Shown piece by piece: positions 56,351-64,000 of a stretch of 64,000 bases of DNA. Origin of the DNA: Lampris incognitus (lineage: Eukaryota; Chordata; Actinopteri; Lampriformes; Lampridae); assembly GCF_029633865.1 (NCBI RefSeq), contig NC_079221.1, positions 4,316,409 to 4,380,408 on the forward strand, written 5' to 3'. The first letter of the stretch is position 1, and each line of letters starts with the position of its first letter. A model generated the notes under the pieces. That model worked only from the letters and a program-made list of their open reading frames with translations, did not search any database and was not told where the DNA came from. The translations under genes were made by a program, and so were the position numbers.

Positions 56351-56884
56351 CTTTGACTTGATGAAGCAAAACTTGTTTTCCTTCGATAGCGGAAGGTAAA
56401 GCAGTCTTGGACATGTCCACCAACAAGGTAATCGCATGCTTCTGAACCAGGGGTGGGCAAGCTTATCCAGAAAGAGGCCGGTGTGGGTGAAGGTTTTTTG
56501 TTCCAACAAAGCAATTACACACCTGTGTCTCCTAATCAAGGTCCTCAGCAAAGACTCTGCTGGTTAATTAGTGGGATCAGGTGTGTAACTGCTTGGTTGG
56601 AACCTTCACCCACACCGGCCCTCTCTGGATAAGCTTGCCCACCCCTGTTCTAACAACGTGTATGCCTTTATCGATTCTTTCGTAAATATACTTGGTGTGT
56701 CTGTGAGGTATTGAGTCTCGTCCCTCCAGCCGATGTTTGGAGACTTGGTGATATCGCTTGGCCACTGAGCTTCAGCGAGCATAAACGCATCAGGAAGTCG
56801 TTCTCCAGTGCTCAGCTTAAGTTTCGACTCGTAATGCTTTCTGTCTTCCTTGCTCAGACCTTCGGCATATTCTGAGATTTCCAT
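56351..56884 (-). pseudogene. First exon of a SWIM/YqaJ-type transposon-related gene, broken by a MITE
   Basis: Begins MEISEYAEGLSKEDRKHYES at 56884, continues KLKLSTGERLPDAF, YLTDTPSIFTKESIKAYTLL to 56648. After a 200-bp MITE it resumes CDYLVGGHVQDCFTFRYRRK and ends at a GTAAGC donor (56350-56345). The layout (LKAYKSLEAYN-FV-GHV) matches a large fish family that carries a SWIM zinc finger and a YqaJ-like nuclease domain in later exons (from memory). No later exon is seen here. Confidence 0.5.
56448..56647. mobile_element. 200-bp hAT-type MITE, almost all inverted repeat
   Basis: Both ends read CAGGGGTGGGCAAGCTTATC then CAGAAAGAGG / CAGAGAGGG and GGTGTGGGTGAAGGTT. Arms of about 80-90 bp. Flanks TTCTGAAC and TTCTAACA are a poor 8-bp TSD. 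Confidence 0.88.
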
Positions 56885-57561
56885 TTTCTCGAAATGTCTA
56901 ACTTCTCTCCGTTTAATTCTAAATTTTATACGCTTTCGTCTGTGAGTTTCATAGGTTCGCGTGTTGTTTCACGGCCATGTTTTGCCACACGCTCTGCGCG
57001 CGCATCTTGTTTACGACGCAGCTCTTACGTCACGCGATAAGGGGGGTCTATTTTTCGACAGAACAGCATGAATCTTCAGAACAACGATATCATCAAATCA
57101 TTATTACATTCTGAATTCCTGCAGTGAAGAAAAAGGTATTGCTGGTGTTCACAAAATAAATGTGTTTAATCAAGGGGACAACCGTTTCAATTAATCAAGT
57201 AAAAATATTTGACTACATATGTACACTAGCTTAAGTGTACGGTGCAATGACGTCACCAGGCCGGTTGCGAATTTCCGAAATGCAGAGTGACAGGGGAAGG
57301 CTCGTTAATATTCACAAAAGAAGCGCTACCTGATTGGCCGGTGAAACGTTGCCGCTCTGACGTTGGCGTCGCTCCTGTCAATGCACGTGATTCCTTCGTT
57401 GCCCTGACAACGCTTGGCTAGTCAGCTACGTTAGCTAGCATAAGTTATAACAGATCTTCGCCCATTACATCAATATACTATACATATTTATCGAAACTAC
57501 TTGTCCTATCTCTATATATTAATGTAATCCTATCACCACCACAGATATACTGAAAACATAA

Positions 57562-57686
57562 TGTAGAAAATTCGGTGGGGGGGGGCAGCCCGGGAACCGC
57601 CACAGCCGGGACGCGAACCCGTGTCTCCCACACCGCAAGCGACGTTAACTAGTCGACTAATTAACGTGTCTACTTATTCGTGTACA
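57562..57686. mobile_element. Candidate solo LTR with tRNA-like core
   Basis: TGTAGAAAATTCGG at the left, AACGTGTCTACTTATTCG and TGTACA at the right. On the minus strand GTCGACTAGTTAACGTCGC and GGTTCGCGTCCC form A-box and B-box-like blocks. Layout and end wording resemble the LTRs at 55232-55589. No TSD is visible. Confidence 0.45.
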
Positions 57687-57879
57687 TTTCAATATCTTCA
57701 TTATTTTCGCCATTATTGTCATTGGCGCAATAACATACACCAGACTAGTACTGGTTAGAAAGATTGTGCATCAGCTTCAGGTACCCTTAAGGGGGTTCAA
57801 CCTAAATAATTGTGAAACATGTGCAACACAAACATTATAATTAACGGGAACAGGTGGGCGTAACGTAGTTACGTAGTGC

Positions 57880-58385
57880 CCCAGTGCCTCTTGGGTAATG
57901 TAGTTTATTTAGGGCCAGTATGAGTTGCCCCCAGACAAGCTGATGTGGAGATGGAAGAAGAGTACCGGCAGCTCTTGAGATGTGCCGGTGCGCGAGGAGA
58001 AGTCACGGTACGCTAAAGAGTAAAAGGTAGAACTGTTGGTAGTGCTGTGTACCGGTGAATACCGGCCTACTTCGAGTACTGCATGGAAACGTGACAGTAC
58101 ATATCTAATATTCCCAGATGGGTTGAATAGTAGGCTCAATTCATTGGGTAGGGGGGTAGTAAGACTTGTGAAATATCAGAACAATTTCACTTTGCGTTGG
58201 TCGGAAACTTTTACATAATGCACACAACGGCAAGAGAGTTTTTACACTTCTGCTGCTGAACAGTTCAATGGGATTTGTGTGGTAAGGCGCGCCGACAGAG
58301 CTCAGGTGATTTCCGCATGAGGGACTTTGGGAGGAGGGTGGTCAAAGTTCTACGTCCAAAGTCAATAAACAGCCAGAGTCGTAAG
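57880..58385 (+). promoter_or_regulatory. Probable nostrin 5' UTR and promoter
   Basis: Unique sequence upstream of the first coding exon. At 57888-57908 the minus strand reads ACTACATTACCCAAGAGGC, similar to the ZNF143/Staf-type promoter motif (ACTACAATTCCC). Placement of the promoter is an inference from position. Confidence 0.35.
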
Positions 58386-58412
58386 ATGAAGGACCCTGTG
58401 AGCACCTGCTCT
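58386..58412 (+). CDS. nostrin: nostrin exon 1 (start codon)
   Basis: 27 nt coding, MKDPVSTCS, followed by donor GTAAGT. Human NOSTRIN begins MRDPLTDCP, so start and length agree. It is too short to be found by ORF search. Confidence 0.85.
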
Positions 58413-58605
58413 GTAAGTACTCCTTTGTATTTGTTGTAAAAACCGCACAGGGTTGCTCTTTTCAAGATCAAGTAAAAGACAATTGTTTGCACAAGTATAC
58501 TCTCAGAAGAAGCGAGAGTGCTAAGCAAGTAATGTTCATTTCTTATTAACTAGCTGTCGCTGCCATCAGTCTCACCAAGCCTTCTTTCTGCTCGTTGTGT
58601 TTCAG

Positions 58606-58691
58606 TACAACCTTTTGTACCAACATGTGAAGCGATTTTCCAAAAACGGAGAGTACTTCTTCAAAGAGCTTATGACAGTTTTCCAGCAAAG
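58606..58691 (+). CDS. nostrin: nostrin exon 2
   Basis: 86 nt. Encodes YNLLYQHVKRFSKNGEYFFK then ELMTVFQQ, the first F-BAR helix. Acceptor GTTTCAG, donor GTAAGC; the final Arg codon is split. Confidence 0.93.
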
Positions 58692-58867
58692 GTAAGCTCA
58701 AGATGTGATGCTGATAATCCTCATGCCGCCCATCATGCTCAGCTTTCTCTTCTCCATGCTGAGAGAACACCCCGGCTCACCAGTACCCAGCGGTGTCCAT
58801 TTGTCATGCTGCATCCACATGGAATCCGGTAAACGGCCAACCGGAAGTCGTTATTGTGGACGAGAGC

Positions 58868-59285
58868 GGGACAGTTCGTTTACATGACGTTAGAAAAAGT
58901 GGATTTATTGTGTTAGTCCGAGTAAAACTGGACTTTTTAAAATACACGTAAACGCGTTAGTCCGACTGAAATCGCACTAAATCGAATTTCTCCAAGTCGG
59001 ACTGACACGCCTAGATGATGCGGCTGGGGATGGATGTACTCTGGCATGTATACGCTTCAATCGGCCCCGAACTGACCGAGGCGTTCTGCGCATGCGCCAT
59101 AGTTCCCGCGGTCCAACAGCAACCGGTTGACGGGGAGGCATATCGCCACCTACCGTACCGGGGTGGGACATACTTCCGTCAATAAATCGATTTCCCCCCC
59201 GGTTCTTGTGTACCGGGACGACGACAGTGGTCCAATTCTGTGCACACCAGCAACGGCAGACAGCGCTGCCGTCCACATTTACACT
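58868..59285. mobile_element. MITE with TTTACATG-type ends, copy B
   Basis: Starts TTCGTTTACATGACGTTAG. Contains CTCCAAGTCGGACTGACACG, GATGATGCGGCTGGGGATGG and CTTCCGTCAATAAATCGATT, all matching copy A at 47822-48478 in reverse. It lies in nostrin intron 2. Confidence 0.75.
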
Positions 59286-59375
59286 ATTTTAACTTTTTGC
59301 CGTTCTCTGCGACGGAATTTACAATCGGATGTCACGCGGCACACCACGACACAGAAAAGGTTGTGCATTAAATCT

Positions 59376-59668
59376 GTAGGTGTATGAATTGGCAGGATTA
59401 TATAAAACAAACACTTTTGTACCATTTTTTTTCTGCTAAAAAATGCATCACCATAGCAACCATGTGATTGGAGCAATCTGGGAGACGATAAACAGCAGGT
59501 GGCAAAACGGAATGGGGGGGGGGGGACCACAATCTGCGTGACAACGGCGGGGCGGTAAAACAGATCTACATAGGTTGCTATGGTGACGCTGTATTGTGTG
59601 CAAAACTGTACAAACGTGTTTTGTGTTTGTTTTATTGAATCAAAGACAGTAATTCTGTCATACACCTA
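59376..59668. mobile_element. Foldback MITE with TAGGTGTATGA ends
   Basis: Ends TAGGTGTATGAATTGGCAG and (reverse) TAGGTGTATGACAGAATTAC. Inner matches ATAAAACAAACAC and CACCATAGCAACC occur on both sides. A G11 run lies in the centre. Confidence 0.75.
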
Positions 59669-59768
59669 TAAAACTAATACGCCGTAGACCACTGCACTTC
59701 CGTGTTCGAACGTTAGAGCGGGGGGGCGCTAGAGGGGGATAGAAGCCGGCAAGTTTGAACACGGTTTA

Positions 59769-60010
59769 AATGGCTGACTGTGTCGCTAGGTTGGCTGCTG
59801 CGGACAAGAACCCATATTTGCGAAAAATTGGCAGTATCGGTGGCCAGGGTCCTTTCAGTCGAACAGGGGAATGGGTTAATAACCCCAACTCAATGGCCAG
59901 ATGTGTCTTATGGCGACATCTACAATTACATAGGAGCTAGGCTACATTTTCAACAAATGTTTGCATTTTATTCAATTATTACTTTTTACTGGATTCCACA
60001 TGACTGCATG
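59769..60010 (+). pseudogene. Fragment of a second SWIM/YqaJ-type first exon
   Basis: ATG at 59769 opens MADCVARLAAADKNPYLRKI-GSIGG; after a frame change it reads ITPTQWPDVSYGDIYNYIGA. Both parts match the start of the same fish family as 56351-56884. Frameshifted and without later exons. Confidence 0.45.
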
Positions 60011-60235
60011 CAATGATGCATGATATACTACTCAATAAGGATGACAATAACAATGTGATAACAATGTTTGCATTTTAACTGGGTAAGAGAGGCCGGGGTA
60101 GTTACCCCTTGTTTCTAGGAAAGAGAAACAAAATTGAGCACGTGACCAAATATTCAGGGGGGAGGGACCATTTTATGAATTTTAATGGATAAAAATACAC
60201 GTGGGTTTGAAGAATGTGATCCCATTCAGACAGGT

Positions 60236-60457
60236 TTAGCTAACTGTGGAATTCCACATAGCCACCGGCTCAACCTGCGCCAGACCAAACTGGTCAGGAT
60301 CCCAAAGTTGTCCATCCTTGTCTTTCCTTCTGATCGCCTGGAGCCATTTCAATCGTTTTTCTCCCCCCTTCTGCCTTTTAGGCAATACAAAAAACCGAAT
60401 ATTTGGGTTGTTTTTCTTGTTAACAGTACAGTCCAGCACACAGCAACTCTTGGGCAT
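60236..60457 (-). pseudogene. THAP-domain exon fragment
   Basis: MPKSCCVLDCTVNKKNNPNI then RFFVLPKRQKGGEKRLKWLQ and AIRRKDKDGQLWDP. The MPKxC..C start, FxLP and W...WDP blocks are those of a THAP zinc finger, but the second Cys-His pair is lost. Likely from a THAP-bearing DNA transposon in nostrin intron 2. Confidence 0.6.
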
Positions 60458-60781
60458 CGTAGCTACGGCTAGGCTGCGTATCTAATACAGTGCGGCTTGG
60501 CGGCTTGGGTTTTCTATCCCCCTCTCCTGGCGTCCTGTTGTCAAGGTACCCGGAAGTGTTCCGGTGGTCTATCTTTTCTGCGCTGCGATGGGCTATGTCA
60601 CATCCGGTTGTACATTTTTAATTTTGGATGACCGCCGTTGCTGGCATATTTTGTCAGCGTCATCTGATTTTACCGCCCTGCTCTCAGCCACAATAATGAC
60701 TTCCGGTTTTCCGTCAACCGTTTACCGGATTCCATGTGAACGCAGCATGTGATATGGTGACGACGTTTGACGTTGTGTAGA

Positions 60782-61030
60782 ATCTCTTATTGAAGACCTT
60801 TATTCATATTTTAATCACACACTTCTACTTTAGGGACCAAACCTCAACAATTAAGCCATTTTATCACTATTTCGAACATGGCACAATGAGGTTTCCAGAG
60901 GTCAGCTCTTTCAAGCAACCACTTTTAAGTGAGATTAAGAGCGATGGAAAACCATTCAGAACCACGGCAAGAACATTAACTGAACGACCTTTAGCAGGTC
61001 TATATGAAATCATTGTGGTGCAATGACTAA
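60782..61030 (+). other. Unrecognised 78-codon open frame
   Basis: After an acceptor-like TTCTACTTTAG it reads RDQTSTIKPFYHYFEHGTMR and ends RPLAGLYEIIVVQ with a stop. It could be a transposon exon; family unknown. Confidence 0.25.
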
Positions 61031-61244
61031 TTCTTAAAGTTTCTTATATAACTGGCACTAAGCACAAAACTCCTGCAAAATTGTTTGTTTCTATGTGAAA
61101 ATGGCTCCATCTAGCTCTTCAATTGCTGGCAGCTATGTGGTGCACCATTTTTGCCACAAAAAAAACAAACTCTAAGAGGCTCCCTATTAGATTGCGTCCG
61201 ATTCATAATCTATTCAGAAATTGAAGTTATTCTATTCCTCACTT

Positions 61245-61815
61245 GCCGGCAGCCATACCAGCATGTACCCTGGCTCTGCCAAATGACAGCAGGTGTGGGC
61301 TTGGCTAGTACTTGGATGGGAGACCTTCAGGGAAAGCTGAGTTGCTGCCAGAAGTGATGTTGGTGGGCCAGTAGGGGGCAATCTTCCCTCTGGTCCTAAT
61401 TTAAACAACAACAAAAATATTAAATCCCGATGCTCCAGTGCAGTGACGGGGACACTGTGCTGTAGGAGCTGCTGTCCTTTGGATGAGACGTTAAACCGAG
61501 GTCCTGACTCACTGTGGTCATTAAAGATCCCATGGCACTTATCACAAAGAGTAGGGGGTTCCCCGGTGTCCTGGCAAAATTCCCAGGATGGCTGTCTCCA
61601 TCTGGCCTCCTAATCATCCCCCCATGTAATTGGCTCAATGATTCTTCCCTCTCCACCTTAAGCTGATGTGTGGTGAGCGTTCTGGCATAAAATGGCTGCC
61701 GTGTACCACCCAGGTGGTGCTACACATTGGTGGTGGTTGAAGTGAGTTACCCCCTTTAATATGAAGCGCTTTGGGTGTCTAGAAAAGCGCTATATAAATG
61801 TATATGATAATTATT
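61245..61815 (+). mobile_element. 5S-rRNA-derived SINE (SINE3 type)
   Basis: Head keeps the 3' half of 5S rRNA including the box C region CTTGGCTAGTACTTGGATGG and GAGACC. Then a body with GACGGGGACACTGTGCTGTA and a tail AGCGCTATATAAATGTATAT. The 5' half of the 5S part is degraded (CAGCCATACCAGC remains). Confidence 0.85.
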
Positions 61816-61957
61816 GTTATTACTATGTTTATGCCACCTCCCCTCCATTCGTAAGCGCAGGTTGAAATCATGTCTTCCAGGGGGAGTTGGAAATGACAGA
61901 AGAGTTATTCAGAGTAGTCACTTATTGTCTGCTGATGCAAACTTGTCCCCACTGTAG

Positions 61958-62041
61958 GGCTGAGCTGGAACATACTTATGCCAAAGGACTACAAAAACTT
62001 GCCGGCAAACTTATCAAGGCGTCGAAAGGAATGTCAAACAA
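61958..62041 (+). CDS. nostrin: nostrin exon 3
   Basis: 84 nt. Encodes AELEHTYAKGLQKLAGKLIK then ASKGMSN. The YAKGLQKLA signature is typical of F-BAR proteins. Acceptor CTGTAG, donor GTGAGC. Confidence 0.93.
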
Positions 62042-62200
62042 GTGAGCAACATGTAACAGAGTTTCAAAGTGACTGGTATCGTTGTGTTTCTGTTCTACAT
62101 CTGCAAACAATTGCAACGAGGCTTAATATGATCAAATCACAAGCACATGTAGCACTAACTAGCCCCAACTCCGATCTTTTCACCTCGGCTCCCTGCTTAG

Positions 62201-62263
62201 TTCCACCTACACTGCATGGTGTCATGTGTCAGATGAGATGTACTCAACAGCAGACACACACAG
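62201..62263 (+). CDS. nostrin: nostrin exon 4
   Basis: 63 nt. Encodes STYTAWCHVSDEMYSTADTH, aligned to human SCVSSAWAWASEGMKSTADL. Phase fits exactly between exons 3 and 5. Acceptor TGCTTAG, donor GTAGTT (weak). Confidence 0.85.
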
Positions 62264-62369
62264 GTAGTTTTCAACTCCATTCCTATTGTAAAGCTTCCTG
62301 TCACCAGTTTTGGTGTACTTTGGATTGGACACTGTAAAAAAAAAAAATGAGTTGGTCATCTAATTTCAG

Positions 62370-62451
62370 AACACTGGGAAATGCGTTCCAGCAAGAAGCT
62401 GTTTTGGAGTTACGGCAAGTCTTGGATGAGCACAACAAGAGGAAAAGGCCT
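62370..62451 (+). CDS. nostrin: nostrin exon 5
   Basis: 82 nt. Encodes TLGNAFQQEAVLELRQVLDE then HNKRKRP. Acceptor ATTTCAG, donor GTATGC. An ATG just upstream opens a longer frame but lies in intron. Confidence 0.9.
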
Positions 62452-62574
62452 GTATGCAATTTATTTTTTCACTTTAGTATTCTGGTCGGTCAGTCTGTTT
62501 GTCTGTCTGTCAGTCAGTCACCCAGCCATATCTCTATACTTGCAATCTCATTTCATTGTTTTGTAATTCCAAAG

Positions 62575-62637
62575 CTTGATAACGTCATTGAAAAAAATGG
62601 AAAACTTCTTGCTGCTAACTGGAATGAGCAACTCAAG
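62575..62637 (+). CDS. nostrin: nostrin exon 6
   Basis: 63 nt, 21 whole codons, LDNVIEKNGKLLAANWNEQL-K, matching LDNEVEKTANLVISNWNQQIK of human. Acceptor TTCCAAAG, donor GTCAGC. Confidence 0.92.
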
Positions 62638-63046
62638 GTCAGCATCTTATTCAAAAAATAGAAAATAAAACAATGGCAATGAAAACGAAAAGATTCATAT
62701 GTGCCACTTTTGAGCTCATTTCACACAGTATTTTGCAAAAATAAATTAGTTACCATGCATAAAAAACTTTCTCGAATTACTCAAGTTAATTAGGGACTGA
62801 TTAAAAATCCTTTATATGACTTTTAATATGTGAATATAAATTGATTTATGTAACCATTTTCAATCAGAAACATGTAAATTTTCGTAGATAATTCCATGTA
62901 CGACATCAAATCCTCTTTTGACCAAGGATTTTAATGTTATCGTAATAGAAAGACAGGTACAGTTAAGCTAATTTGCATAAAGACTCATAAAATATTAATT
63001 AAATGCATTTTTTACCTGGTTTCTTGCATTTACTCTGTGGAAACAG

Positions 63047-63145
63047 ATAAAGAAGAAGTTGGTTGGGATAACAAGAGAACATGAGGCTCTATTCAATTTT
63101 GTTGAGAACAACAGGCAAATTTGCACTGAGAAAGAGAAACAAAAG
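63047..63145 (+). CDS. nostrin: nostrin exon 7
   Basis: 99 nt. Encodes IKKKLVGITREHEALFNFVE then NNRQICTEKEKQK. Acceptor GAAACAG, donor GTACAG. Confidence 0.93.
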
Positions 63146-63262
63146 GTACAGTGTTCTCGCTTTTCATCACTACCGTTGTTTTTATTTTTATTTTGGGCAT
63201 GGTTATGTCTTGCTGATGCTGTCAGGATGCTTTATAATGGTGTTCTTTGTTACTTACTACAG

Positions 63263-63388
63263 ATGCTTAACAGGCTCACTAAGTCTGCGGAGACTCAGGT
63301 GCGAGTAGACGAGGAGTACTTTAATATCAACATGGAAGGCCATCACTTCAGACTGAAGTGGGAAAACACGTTGAAAAACTGTTACCAG
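63263..63388 (+). CDS. nostrin: nostrin exon 8, last in window
   Basis: 126 nt. Encodes MLNRLTKSAETQVRVDEEYF then NINMEGHHFRLKWENTLKNC-YQ. Acceptor CTACAG, donor GTGTGG. The WENTLxNCYQ wording is diagnostic for nostrin. Confidence 0.94.
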
Positions 63389-63690
63389 GTGTGGAGGGAC
63401 AGGCTGCTACACTTACAGTCACTGACACGTCTACATAGAGCAACTCACAACGAGCAGATGCTCGCAAATGGACACTGTGGTAGGGATTGAGCCTGTGACC
63501 CTCTGGCTGCGGGACAGTCTCTTAAACTACAAGGCTATGCTGCTGGCAGAGTTGGTCAACTCCATCGTGACAGTCTAATTTAATACAATTCACCACACAA
63601 TAGATTTTTTTACTCTGACTTATTTGTCACAGGGGGAATGCATCAAGTTTAATTCTATGTATGTGAAATTTACCCGGCAAGTAAAACAGA

Positions 63691-64000
63691 GGGGTGTCCG
63701 GGTAGCCTGGCGGTCTACTCCGTTGCCTATCAACACAGGGATCGTAGGTTCGAATCCCCGTGTTACCTCTGGCTTGGTCGGGCGTCCCTACAGACACAAT
63801 TGGCTGTGTCTGCGGGTGGGAAGCTGGATGTGGGTATGTATCCTGATCGCTGCACTAGCGCCTCCTCTGGTAAGTCGGGGTGCCTGTTCGGGGGACCGGG
63901 GGGAACAGCGTGATCCTCCCCCGCGCTACGCCCCCCTGGTGAAACTCCTCACTGTCAGGTGAAAAGAAGTGGCTGGCGACACCACATGTATGGGAGGAAG
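63691..64000 (+). mobile_element. Abundant tRNA-derived SINE, copy 13, cut by window end
   Basis: GGGGTGTCCGGGTAGCCTGG, B box GGTTCGAATCCCC, body as in the other copies; the 3' tail is beyond the window. It lies in the nostrin intron after exon 8. Confidence 0.92.

Larger units (their letters stand above)
58386..63388 (+). other. nostrin: nostrin gene, 5' part, exons 1-8
   Basis: F-BAR and SH3 adaptor that binds endothelial NO synthase and directs its membrane traffic. Eight exons in one frame give 630 nt, 210 codons: MKDPVSTCS, then a continuous F-BAR sequence (YNLLYQHVKRFSKNGEYFF ... AKGLQKLAGKL ... LAANWNEQLK ... KKKLVGITREHEALF ... FRLKWENTLKNCYQ). Exon phases agree throughout. The remaining F-BAR, the HR1-like part and the SH3 domain lie beyond the right end. 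Position directly after cers6 agrees with vertebrate synteny. Intron 2 (58692-61957) has collected several mobile elements. Confidence 0.93.

Overview
The window is a piece of a teleost fish nuclear genome. This rests on three intron-rich vertebrate genes with canonical GT-AG splice sites and on a repeat content typical of ray-finned fish: L2-type LINEs, an RTE-like LINE, hAT and Tc1 transposons, DANA-type and other tRNA-derived SINEs, and a 5S-rRNA-derived SINE3. The species cannot be named from the sequence. Gene order is stk39 (minus) - cers6 (plus) - nostrin (plus), the same order as on human chromosome 2q24.3.

Region 1-16449 is the 5' part of stk39 (SPAK kinase) on the minus strand. Ten coding exons give 337 codons covering the N-terminus and the whole kinase core. 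The later exons, which encode the regulatory tail, lie to the left of the window. Positions 16450-18113 form a GC-rich head-to-head interval between the start codons of stk39 and cers6, probably a bidirectional promoter. Region 18114-50454 is the complete cers6 gene (ceramide synthase 6): ten constitutive coding exons (1161 nt, 386 aa) and a 24-nt in-frame microexon at 48947-48970 that matches the alternative insert known in mammalian CERS6. Region 50460-58385 is intergenic and made almost entirely of mobile elements. Region 58386-63388 is the 5' part of nostrin, with eight exons (210 codons) covering most of the F-BAR domain; the gene runs out of the window on the right.

The introns and the intergenic interval are crowded with repeats, many datable by target-site duplications (TSDs). 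Thirteen copies of one tRNA-derived SINE family occur in both orientations. An apparently intact hAT transposon (24853-27241, 645-aa transposase, perfect 8-bp TSD) sits inside an L2 LINE. A Tc1-like foldback with two 535-bp arms sits inside a hAT-like element. An RTE-like LINE with a 13-bp TSD sits inside another LINE tail, and itself carries a MITE within a MITE.

The most unusual object is at 55232-55589: a miniature LTR retrotransposon of about 358 bp. Its LTRs contain a tRNA-like (A-box/B-box) sequence and its primer binding site is an 18-nt match to the 3' end of tRNA-Leu. A possible relative is at 57562-57686. The genes themselves look ordinary and conserved; the novelty is in the mobile elements, the conserved microexon and the compact divergent promoter.
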